55,797 nt of DNA from CAZQYB01 sp964597535 (GTDB lineage Bacteria; Planctomycetota; Phycisphaerae; Sedimentisphaerales; Anaerobacaceae): the NCBI GenBank assembly GCA_964597535.1, contig CAZQYB010000002.1:1-55797 (forward strand). The letters run 5' to 3'. The notes below the pieces were generated by a model, which was not told where the DNA came from, did not search any database, and saw only the letters and a list, made by a program, of their open reading frames with translations. The translations under genes were made by a program, and so were the position numbers. Positions 41,586 through 49,780 of this stretch are shown here, piece by piece; position 1 is the first letter of the stretch; the number at the start of each line of letters is the position of its first letter.

Positions 41586-41618
41586 AAAAGGCCTGTTTTT
41601 AAAAACGGGCCTTTTTTT
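41586..41618 (+). terminator. Intrinsic terminator after the 6S RNA candidate
   Basis: AAAAGGCCTGTTTTT pairs with AAAAACGGGCCTTTT (one G-U pair), followed by a run of T. It lies five bases past the closing stem of the RNA and about 195 bases before glgP, so it separates the two transcripts. Confidence 0.9.
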
Positions 41619-41812
41619 AATGCTTTTTTAGTTGAACTCGCAAAAGGGGCGGAAATATAGGACCATCAAAATTTGTCGAACTTAGCATTTGCTTTCTTTT
41701 TTGGGCTTAAGCTAAAGAATAGTTTTGTCGATTAAATAAGAACCGACTGAGGACAATTCTTTCGGTCTAAATTGTTAGTATTTGTTATTAAAAGACTTAC
41801 AGAGAGGCAAAA

Positions 41813-44416
41813 ATGCCAAAAATACGTAACTTTACGGTTTTACCGGCCTTGCCGGATTCTCTGAAGGACCTCGAGGTTATCGCCAAGAATATGTTCTGGT
41901 CCTGGAATCCGAAGTTTGCAGAACTATTCAAACGTGTTGACAATAATTTATGGGCAGCTTGTGGCCATAATCCGGTCAAACTTCTCGGCAGTGTCTCACA
42001 GGAACGGTTAGAAGAATTGAGCGGGAATAAGGGTTTTTTGTGTGAACTGCGACGAGTTGCAGAGAAGCTGAAATCGTATCTCGAAGAACCGACGTGGTTT
42101 GAAAAGGATTGTCCAAAATATACGAAACTGCTAATCGCGTACTTCAGTGCTGAGTTTGGTGTGCACGAATGCTTACCCACTTACGCGGGCGGGTTGGGAA
42201 TCCTGGCTGGTGACCACTTAAAAAGTGCGTCAGAACTTGGTGTTCCAGTGGTTGGTATTGGCCTTATGTATCAAAAGGGTTATTTCCGCCAATATTTAAA
42301 CATCGATGGCTGGCAGCAGGAAATGTATATCGAAAATGATTTCTACAATATGCCCATCGAACTGGTGCGGAAAGAAAGTGGCAGGCCTTTGACCATTAGC
42401 GTTGAATATCCGGGCAGGTGCGTGTCGGCTCAGATATGGTGTGTATCAATTGGAAGAGTAAAATTGTATCTGTTGGACACGAACATGGCCGATAATTCGT
42501 CGACGGACCGTATGATAACCGCCAGTTTGTATAGCGGCGACCGCGAGATGCGAATTCGTCAGGAGATTATGCTGGGCATTGGCGGCCTAAAGGCGCTGGC
42601 AGCTATGGATATTACGCCGACCGTCTGCCATATGAACGAAGGGCATTCTGCTTTTATGGGGCTGGAACGAATCCGACAGTTAAGAAATACCGAGAATATG
42701 ACTTTTGATGAAGCTGTTGAGGCCACGAAAGCCGGCAACATTTTTACTATGCACACATCTGTAAAAGCCGGGCTTGACGAATTTCGGGTGGAGATGATGG
42801 ATAAATATTTCGGAAGTTATTTTCCCAATCTTGGCATAAATAGAAAACAGTTTCTTGCATTGGGAAGAGTAGATTCCGACGATGATACCGAGTCATTTAA
42901 GATGCCAATTCTGGCGTTGAGACTGAGCAGCTACAGAAACGGTGTAAGTAAACTACACGGGGAGGTATCGCGTAATATGTGGTCGTTCCTTTGGCCTGGT
43001 CTGCCTGTTAGTGAGGTGCCCATAAAATCAATTACAAACGGCGTGCATATCAGAACCTGGTTGTCAGATGAGATAAACGCTTTATATGAAAGGTATCTTG
43101 GGCCGAGTTGGACAGATGCATTCGCTGATAAGTCGATTTGGAACAACATCGACCAAATTCCTGATGAGGAACTCTGGCGGACGCATCAACGATGCAAAGA
43201 GCGGTTGATTGTTTTTGCCCGCAACCGACTTAAAGCCCAGATACAACGGCGAGGTGCTTACCATACTGAATTGAACTGGGCAGAGGAGGTTCTCGACCCC
43301 GAGGCACTGACCATTGGTTTTGCCAGAAGATTTGCCGGCTATAAGAGGGGCAATCTGCTGCTTAAGCACCCGAAGCGGCTCATGAAACTGCTTAGCGACC
43401 CGAAACGACCCATTCAGCTTATTTTTAGCGGCAAGGCTCACCCGCGAGATACAGAAGGAAAAGATATTATACGTCAGCTTATTCACTTTGCTGCGCAGTA
43501 TGATATGAGACGGCGCATAGTATTTCTGGAGGACTATGATATTAATGTGGCGAGGTTCCTGGTTCACGGCGTTGACATTTGGCTTAGTACTCCTCGCAGA
43601 CCGATGGAGGCCAGCAGCACAAGCGGTATGAAAGCGGCAATCAATGGAGCCTTAAACATAGGCACCCTGGACGGCTGGTGGTGTGAGGGTTATACACCTG
43701 AGGCAGGTTGGGTTATAGGGGCAGGCGAAAGCTATGAAGATGCCGGGTATCAGGATACGGTGGAGTCGCAGGCAATTTATAATATGCTGGAAAACGAGAT
43801 TGTTCCATTATTCTACACTCGCTCTGCCGACAATTTGCCACGGGCATGGATAAGTAGAATGAAAAATTCCATTAAGCGAATAACACCCCAGTTCAACACC
43901 AACAGAATGGTTGTTGATTACACACAAAGGTTTTATAATTCGGCTATGACCAGATGGCAGTACTTGAGTGCGGAAGCTATGTCCGGGGCCAAGACACTTT
44001 CGATGTGGAAATCCAATATGAAAAGCGTCTGGCCTGAATTTGCTATCAAAGATGTAAAAATACAGGTTAACAACGGCGAAGGAAATATAGAACTAAATCA
44101 GAAACAAGCCCAGCTTAAGGTCGGCTCGGAACTCAGCGTCAGGGCGTTAGTCAAGCTCGGCAGGATTGACCCGAATGATGTTTCAGTTGAGCTTTATCAC
44201 GGTTCTGTAGATGCCCGTGGGAATATTAGAGACGGCTCGGCTGTGATAATGGCTCACAAAGAAACCTCGAAGCAGGAGGGCGAACACTGGTTCGGTGGTT
44301 TGATGTGCTGCAAAAAAACGGGCCAGCACGGCGTGGCTGTAAGGGTTTTGCCCAGGAACACAGACCTGGTGGACGCCTATGAACTGGGCTTAATTTTGTG
44401 GGAAACGCCGAAGTAG
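41813..44416 (+). CDS. glgP: Alpha-glucan (glycogen) phosphorylase, DUF3417-containing form
   Basis: 867 residues. It releases glucose-1-phosphate from glycogen or maltodextrins using pyridoxal phosphate. The N-terminal ~110 residues are the DUF3417 segment of the compact GT35 phosphorylases. The core has AYFSAEFGVHECLPTYAGGLGILAGDH, NEGHSAF, GFARRFAGYKRGNLL, and the PLP-lysine region EASSTSGMKAAINGALNIG followed by DGWW. AGAGAGG precedes ATG 41813. With the trehalose genes nearby it fits storage carbon and osmolyte metabolism. It converges on ptsN. Confidence 0.95.
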   Translation: MPKIRNFTVLPALPDSLKDLEVIAKNMFWSWNPKFAELFKRVDNNLWAACGHNPVKLLGSVSQERLEELSGNKGFLCELRRVAEKLKSYLEEPTWFEKDCPKYTKLLIAYFSAEFGVHECLPTYAGGLGILAGDHLKSASELGVPVVGIGLMYQKGYFRQYLNIDGWQQEMYIENDFYNMPIELVRKESGRPLTISVEYPGRCVSAQIWCVSIGRVKLYLLDTNMADNSSTDRMITASLYSGDREMRIRQEIMLGIGGLKALAAMDITPTVCHMNEGHSAFMGLERIRQLRNTENMTFDEAVEATKAGNIFTMHTSVKAGLDEFRVEMMDKYFGSYFPNLGINRKQFLALGRVDSDDDTESFKMPILALRLSSYRNGVSKLHGEVSRNMWSFLWPGLPVSEVPIKSITNGVHIRTWLSDEINALYERYLGPSWTDAFADKSIWNNIDQIPDEELWRTHQRCKERLIVFARNRLKAQIQRRGAYHTELNWAEEVLDPEALTIGFARRFAGYKRGNLLLKHPKRLMKLLSDPKRPIQLIFSGKAHPRDTEGKDIIRQLIHFAAQYDMRRRIVFLEDYDINVARFLVHGVDIWLSTPRRPMEASSTSGMKAAINGALNIGTLDGWWCEGYTPEAGWVIGAGESYEDAGYQDTVESQAIYNMLENEIVPLFYTRSADNLPRAWISRMKNSIKRITPQFNTNRMVVDYTQRFYNSAMTRWQYLSAEAMSGAKTLSMWKSNMKSVWPEFAIKDVKIQVNNGEGNIELNQKQAQLKVGSELSVRALVKLGRIDPNDVSVELYHGSVDARGNIRDGSAVIMAHKETSKQEGEHWFGGLMCCKKTGQHGVAVRVLPRNTDLVDAYELGLILWETPK

Positions 44417-44436
44417 CTCGCCGTTGGCAGTTCGGA

Positions 44437-44460
44437 GTTCATAGTTTACAAACTATGAAC
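44437..44460. terminator. Perfect palindrome between the convergent glgP and ptsN genes
   Basis: GTTCATAGTTT (44437-44447) and AAACTATGAAC (44450-44460) with only AC between. It lies 20 bases after the glgP stop and 6 bases from the ptsN stop on the other strand. Position suggests a bidirectional terminator, though neither side has a long T-tract. The word GTTCATAGTT belongs to the repeat family seen at 19441-20219. Confidence 0.45.
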
Positions 44461-44466
44461 CAATAA

Positions 44467-44925
44467 CTATTCATTCTCTTTACTGCTCAAAAGCTCATAA
44501 ACCTGTTCGGCAGAAGCGGCCTTTTCCAATCCTTGTTTGAATTTCTCATCGAGCATCAGTCTGCTTATTTGGGCTAGGGCCTGAATATGTGGGCCGGTCT
44601 GGTCGGCCGGTGAGACCAGCAGAAGTATGATTGTTACAAGTTTTTCATCAATGCTCGCAAAATCAATCGGCTCATGTGCGATTCCGATAGCCATAACGAG
44701 TGCCCTGACGGCCTTACATTTGCCGTGCGGGATGGCGATTCCGGAACCAATTCCGGTACTGCGGGTTTGTTCACGTGCTAACACTGCGTCTAAAGCAACA
44801 TTCTTGTCTAACAATAATCCGTTAGCATCAAGCAAATCCACCAGTTCAGTTATTACGGATTGCTTGTCTTTGCCTTCCAGCGGAACTTTAACGCAGGCTG
44901 GCTGCAATATTTGTGTCAGGCGCAT
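44467..44925 (-). CDS. ptsN: PTS EIIA (fructose/nitrogen-regulatory type, PtsN-like)
   Basis: 152 residues, the size of a single EIIA(Ntr/Fru) domain. The phospho-accepting histidine lies in GIGSGIAIPHGKC (about residue 67). It takes a phosphoryl group from HPr or NPr and usually acts as a regulator rather than a sugar transporter. No EIIB, EIIC or rpoN lies nearby, so a regulatory role is favoured. The Shine-Dalgarno is weak, but a clear promoter lies at 44986-45014. Confidence 0.9.
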   Translation of the reverse strand: MRLTQILQPACVKVPLEGKDKQSVITELVDLLDANGLLLDKNVALDAVLAREQTRSTGIGSGIAIPHGKCKAVRALVMAIGIAHEPIDFASIDEKLVTIILLLVSPADQTGPHIQALAQISRLMLDEKFKQGLEKAASAEQVYELLSSKENE

Positions 44926-44985
44926 CTTAATTAAAACAAAATCTACTACTTTCCAAATACATATCTATACAAACGTAAACCCTTC

Positions 44986-45014
44986 ATTATATCTAATTAT
45001 CGGCCTGCATACAA
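44986..45014 (-). promoter_or_regulatory. Promoter of ptsN
   Basis: Minus strand: TTGTAT (45014-45009), 17-base spacer, TATAAT (44991-44986), about 60 bases before the ptsN start. The remaining part of the gap, 45015-45262, shows no gene. Confidence 0.6.
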
Positions 45015-45262
45015 TAACTTTACAATTTTTTTTTGTCGTTCTGAGTGCAGTTCAGCATAGTGGAAGCATCTAATCGCTGCAATAAAATGACCTCTCGGTG
45101 CCCAAATGCAGGCGGGGCGTCTATAGAACCGATAGAATCCCATTTTGCAACAAGTCACAAACGGCCAAAATTTCTGCACTCACTGGCCAATTGGTCGTCA
45201 CAGCGAGTCCAGCGGGACGGATGCGGTAATCTCAGACTTCCAAGCCCGTATGAGAACGCGCT

Positions 45263-48200
45263 TTATTCATCGGGCGGCCACAGTTGGACATTAAGCCACG
45301 TTGATGACAAGATTACATAGTCCTTGAAGTCGACCACCTTGTAGTCCGGCATTTCTTCATCGTACAGATTAGCCGGCGATGTCAACGGCATATAGCCCGT
45401 GTCCCCGGTAACCAGAGACGCTATCTCAGCCTCCGACAAAGGGTAATCGTAGATGCGGACGTCATCTAACGCTCCCTTAAAATAAGCACCAAGAGCATCT
45501 CGACCAATATCAATAACCCCATCGAACTCTTCTATATTGTGGTTTATTTCGTTAGTTGCTGAATTGATTTTTTTGCCGTCGTAGACATATATCACCGCTT
45601 TTGTTGGCTCTACTATAAGAGCAGCAAATGCCCATTCGCCATCTGGTACTACGAGTCCGGAACTCCAATTCAATGTGTTCACATCATCGTTATATGTGTA
45701 TCCTATTTCATTCTCATTGTCATTAAAGTTAAGACCAGCGACGGTGTTGGCATCCTGGCTATACACCACACCGGGCCAATTTTCCTGGTAGCCATCTCGT
45801 TTTATCCACGTTGATATTGTCACTGTGTCCGTATAGAGATTAAGGGGGGGAATTGATACATAATCATCGCCGTCGAGTATAATTGCTTGGCCGAAGACAC
45901 CACTGCTGTAAGTTGGGTTACCATATACTTCTCCGTCGCTGCCGCCGCCGCTGTCGTTGGCGTCGCCGTCCAGTTTCCAGTGCCCCACCAGCCCGCAGGG
46001 GTCGGGAGTCACTACGTCAACTGTATAATCGCTATCGAGCCAGTCGTTTGCCATTCTACCAAGGTCTGCAAGGTCAGCGACGCAATCACCGGTCACATCG
46101 CCTGCGGGCCGGTACTCAGTAACGCATCTGGGTGGATACAGCCTGATATCATCAAAGTACACGGTACCGTCGCCACCATATTGTGTAGAGCTGCTGTCAC
46201 CAAAGCCAATATAAATCTTTCTGATACTCGCCACGTTCACGTCAGCTGCGACTAAACACGGGTCTTGCAGGTTAATATTCCACTCGGACCAATCACTACA
46301 CCTCACGTTATTCGGGTCACCTTCGTACGGCAGGACCCCAACATTGGCGTGTGTATCTTTCAAAGCCACGTACATTTGCTCGGTCTCTTCAACATCATTG
46401 TTTGGGTCGCCATAGAAGTACAGCGTCAACGCTTTAAAGTCGTATCTGGTCCAATCCTGTGGTGGAACAAATGTGCGTACGACCTCTGAATAAGCCGGCC
46501 ATTCGGAATTGTCGAATTCATATTTCATCGACTGTAAACCTGTGTGGACTATACCAGTCTCAAGCTGAATAAACGAGCCGGTACCGCTCTGGTCAACCCA
46601 TGTATCTCTGAGGTTGGCATCGTACGTGTACTCTTCAAAATCGTCCACAGCGACGAAGTCTGCGGTAGTGAAGTTCCAGACATCGCCTTTCCATAAACCG
46701 GGGGCGCAGGAGTCATTGACCTCATCAATCCGCCAGTAGTAAGTCGTGCCTAATTCAAGGTTGAGGGGGCCATAATTGTTATGGTCGAGAGGCTGGATGC
46801 CTTTATAGACGTTGGGGTCGTTCGGCCCACCAACCGGCCAATTGTTGTTGGCATCGTTGACGTCGTCAAAATTCGTACCGAAGTATATATCGTGCCAGCC
46901 GGCCCAGCGCGCCGGCGTCCAGCTAATGGTGACCGGACGCCACCACGGCAGGTGCATTGTATCATCGAGCGGACGCTCCTCACAGGATGTGTACGTACAA
47001 TGCTCGCACACCCAGCAGACTTGAGGGTCGGTATTGTCCGGCTCCGAATATTTCTTGTCGCGGAGAACATCAACGGTCAGATACCATTCGCCGGCCGTCG
47101 GACAGTTGTGCACTTTCTTCTTGATAGCATGTCCCTCACTGTCGGTCATAAACCATCCCTTGTGTTCGAGGGGACTATCATCCTCTTTGTCAGGGCACCC
47201 ATTGTCTAACTCGTAGTAGTATTTGGAATCCTTGTGGAAAGTCTGAGTCGAGTCGATGATATGAACGTCTTCATGAACTCCATAGACACTTTTGTCAACT
47301 TCGGCCACCAAATCCCAAGCACCCGCGTCGAACATGCAGGTCTCGCCTGCCTCCGGGTTCTTCCCGTCTCCGTCGATATCCTCACCCCCGTCAAAGTCGC
47401 TGTCGTTGTCTGAGTCACAGTCAACCTCGGCGCGGTCTCCGTCCTTATCTATATCAGGAAAATCCAGCGCATTATTATTGCAGTGTGTATGAAAGGTATA
47501 GCTGCGGATTTCCAGCCTGTCTCTCACCTCGTCCTTGTCGGTGTCTGGTTTGTCCTTATCAGTCTTAAACCGCTCTATCTCATCGAAGTCCATAACACCA
47601 TCCCCATCTGAATCCGTAGTGACCGAAGCCTCCTGCATCTTGGCGGTCACTCCTGCGGACGGCTGTATGAAGGTGTGGGCGAATTTGGTTTTTGAGTAGC
47701 GCTTAGCCCAGTGTTCCTGCGGCTTTCCGCCGATGATATACTTATACACATAACGATAGTTGGGACCTCTCCAGGGGTCCTGCGCGTAAACAATCTGACA
47801 ATCCGACCCGGACGGCGTAGTCCATTCCCAGTAGTCATCGATAACCATCATGTGCCCGGGAATCCTCGCCATGAAGCAATCCAGTGTGTCAACCCATCCT
47901 TTGATTTGGTCAAAGTTTGGGTCGGCTACAACGGTGATAGCGGCCCCATTCAAGGCCCATGAAAGGCCATCCGGCTCCTCACTACTCGGTGGTGGTGCGT
48001 AGCCGTCGTCGTGCCCCAAGTCTCCCTCAGGCCCCGGATGCAGATTGTGATTCATCTGATAGGAGACACGGTCAATATTCAGGTTACCACCATAGAAATG
48101 ATTTATCATAGCAATGGAAGTTGGCACGCAATACATTGTCCCGTGTACCTTGTTCTTGGCTGGAGGAGGGGCATCGGGGTGTGGTTTGTCCCAGGCATAA

Positions 48201-49276
48201 TTCCCATTCTCTGGACAACCGGGCCGATGGTCTGGCTTATCATCATACCAAATGCACAACAACTTGGTGTCCTTGCGCTGATAAAGGTGCTGGCAAACGC
48301 TTCTGGTACCAACGCTGGACGGCCCCAGGGGTGCAGTCTGTATAATAAGTAACCATCCAGCCGACCAGGGAGTTGGCGTCCCGCTCACATTTGCGCGTAC
48401 TCGCCAAAAATAGTCGTTATCAGAAAGAGGGCTTGCCGGCGTGTATTCCGAAACCGGCAACCCGGTTAGATTAATAACCGGCGAAGAAAAATTACAGTCG
48501 TTGTCCACCTGCAGGTCGTAGGAGCCGGCATCTGCGAAGTCAGACCAATCAAAAGTCGGCGTGTTATCGTCGCTTATACCGACGTTCTGAGGTGACTCTT
48601 GTATTGGATTCTCTGGTTTGTGTGCCCATTTGTGAGCGTAAATCGACCAGCTAAGTATTTGCCAGTCATCCGACACGTCACGGTCGTAACCATCAAAATA
48701 CCTCGCGATGGTATCAGCGAAATATAATCCTTGAGTGTCGAGGTAATCGGCGTTCGTCCAGATACCCTTTGCGACGGCGTAGTTATGAGCCGTGCCCGGG
48801 CTGTAACTTCCACTGCTGTTCCAGGCAATAAAATCAACAATATTTGTTGACCCTAGAGTGCCCGAGTACAACGCACATTCGTCCTCGTTATTGCCGAATA
48901 CTTCGTTCGCATCGCCGGTGTAGTAATGCCCGTCTATGTCAGCGAAGTTGGCATCGTCCGTGCCGACCTCCTGGTGCAGGGTCAAATAACAACCGGCAGG
49001 AAGAACCCAGGAAGGCAAAACGATGTTTGGTTCTCCGTTTCGGTTGGATATCGTCCATCCGGTCAGATTAACGTCGGCCGGACCCGAGTTGTAAATCTCG
49101 ACCCATTCATGGTTGTGCGCTTCGGAACCACTGCCCACATTGCCGTGCGTGTAGAGAACTTCATTGATGACTACCTGGCACATCGCAGCATCGGGCCAAC
49201 CAATGGCACACGCCATCGCCAATATTAAATATAGAACAACCGCGTTCGATTTTCGAAGTGACTCAAAATGTTTCAT
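45263..49276 (-). CDS. Very large secreted mosaic protein: lamin-tail, C39-like peptidase, TSP3, LamG, dockerin
   Basis: 1337 residues; GGAG about ten bases before ATG 49276. Signal peptide (1-33), lamin-tail domain (about 34-170), Fn3-like domain with DNTPTFDWSDFADAGSYDLQ (about 230-300), a C39-like papain-fold region with C383 in MYCVPTSIAMINHF, H475 in GHMMVIDDYW and D500 in YAQDPWRG, TSP3-like calcium repeats (about 555-640), a second Fn3-like domain, a carbohydrate-binding-like beta domain ending YFDDIRLYPP, a dockerin-like repeat, LamG (about 1110-1290) and a second dockerin-like half at the end. No PEP-CTERM. Probable T2SS cargo; substrate unknown. Confidence 0.85.
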   Translation of the reverse strand: MKHFESLRKSNAVVLYLILAMACAIGWPDAAMCQVVINEVLYTHGNVGSGSEAHNHEWVEIYNSGPADVNLTGWTISNRNGEPNIVLPSWVLPAGCYLTLHQEVGTDDANFADIDGHYYTGDANEVFGNNEDECALYSGTLGSTNIVDFIAWNSSGSYSPGTAHNYAVAKGIWTNADYLDTQGLYFADTIARYFDGYDRDVSDDWQILSWSIYAHKWAHKPENPIQESPQNVGISDDNTPTFDWSDFADAGSYDLQVDNDCNFSSPVINLTGLPVSEYTPASPLSDNDYFWRVRANVSGTPTPWSAGWLLIIQTAPLGPSSVGTRSVCQHLYQRKDTKLLCIWYDDKPDHRPGCPENGNYAWDKPHPDAPPPAKNKVHGTMYCVPTSIAMINHFYGGNLNIDRVSYQMNHNLHPGPEGDLGHDDGYAPPPSSEEPDGLSWALNGAAITVVADPNFDQIKGWVDTLDCFMARIPGHMMVIDDYWEWTTPSGSDCQIVYAQDPWRGPNYRYVYKYIIGGKPQEHWAKRYSKTKFAHTFIQPSAGVTAKMQEASVTTDSDGDGVMDFDEIERFKTDKDKPDTDKDEVRDRLEIRSYTFHTHCNNNALDFPDIDKDGDRAEVDCDSDNDSDFDGGEDIDGDGKNPEAGETCMFDAGAWDLVAEVDKSVYGVHEDVHIIDSTQTFHKDSKYYYELDNGCPDKEDDSPLEHKGWFMTDSEGHAIKKKVHNCPTAGEWYLTVDVLRDKKYSEPDNTDPQVCWVCEHCTYTSCEERPLDDTMHLPWWRPVTISWTPARWAGWHDIYFGTNFDDVNDANNNWPVGGPNDPNVYKGIQPLDHNNYGPLNLELGTTYYWRIDEVNDSCAPGLWKGDVWNFTTADFVAVDDFEEYTYDANLRDTWVDQSGTGSFIQLETGIVHTGLQSMKYEFDNSEWPAYSEVVRTFVPPQDWTRYDFKALTLYFYGDPNNDVEETEQMYVALKDTHANVGVLPYEGDPNNVRCSDWSEWNINLQDPCLVAADVNVASIRKIYIGFGDSSSTQYGGDGTVYFDDIRLYPPRCVTEYRPAGDVTGDCVADLADLGRMANDWLDSDYTVDVVTPDPCGLVGHWKLDGDANDSGGGSDGEVYGNPTYSSGVFGQAIILDGDDYVSIPPLNLYTDTVTISTWIKRDGYQENWPGVVYSQDANTVAGLNFNDNENEIGYTYNDDVNTLNWSSGLVVPDGEWAFAALIVEPTKAVIYVYDGKKINSATNEINHNIEEFDGVIDIGRDALGAYFKGALDDVRIYDYPLSEAEIASLVTGDTGYMPLTSPANLYDEEMPDYKVVDFKDYVILSSTWLNVQLWPPDE

Positions 49277-49292
49277 CAGACAATTCTCCTTC

Positions 49293-49394
49293 TTAATTTG
49301 CGGAACTTTTAATATTTGCGGGATAAACTCCGTTCAGCGTTCTGTACGTCAAAACCGCACAAGGTAAGATAATGCCCATCACGTACCAGTTCAT
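49293..49394 (-). CDS. Small 33-residue membrane peptide upstream of the mosaic protein
   Basis: ATG at 49394 has GAGGAGA five bases upstream, a better ribosome binding site than many genes here. The product MNWYVMGIILPCAVLTYRTL... has one short hydrophobic helix. It stops 16 bases before the mosaic protein start and lies downstream of a near-consensus promoter (49521-49549), so it would be co-translated as a leader or small partner. No homologue recognised. It could also be a chance ORF. Confidence 0.45.
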   Translation of the reverse strand: MNWYVMGIILPCAVLTYRTLNGVYPANIKSSAN

Positions 49395-49520
49395 CACATT
49401 CTCCTCAATATTTTCCTGCTCTTTCGCAAGAAAACAGGATTCTTTTGTGGCGAGAGAGTTTGCTGGAAAACGAGAGAAGCTCTCTAAGCACTTAATTCCA
49501 TTACAGTAACATTGCAGACT

Positions 49521-49549
49521 TTTATACAGAATTCGAGCACGAATGTCAA
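49521..49549 (-). promoter_or_regulatory. Near-consensus promoter for the mosaic-protein operon
   Basis: Minus strand: TTGACA (49549-49544), 17-base spacer, TATAAA (49526-49521). It gives a leader of about 120 bases to the small ORF and about 240 to the mosaic gene. The leader contains CTTAGAGAGCTTCTCT (49488-49473) and a later CTCTCTCG. Confidence 0.75.
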
Positions 49550-49691
49550 CAAAATTTCGGAGCGTTTTTGCGTTTTTCCTAATTTCAGACAAATAGAAAT
49601 TTCATAGTTGTAGGCGGGAAAAGACTTCTCGGCAAAAGAACCAGCCACTATTACTCAAGCAAAACAGGGCACGCAGGGGCCAACTTTTCCC

Positions 49692-49720
49692 TTTACATCC
49701 TGATAGTACCCAGCTAAAAT
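49692..49720 (+). promoter_or_regulatory. Promoter of citramalate synthase
   Basis: TTTACA (49692-49697), 17-base spacer, TAAAAT (49715-49720), 60 bases before cimA. Both boxes match the consensus at five of six positions. Confidence 0.65.
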
Positions 49721-49780
49721 GGCATAGCATAAAATAATGTAGGTGCGTGAATATAGTCCATTCGAGACACGAGATTAACT

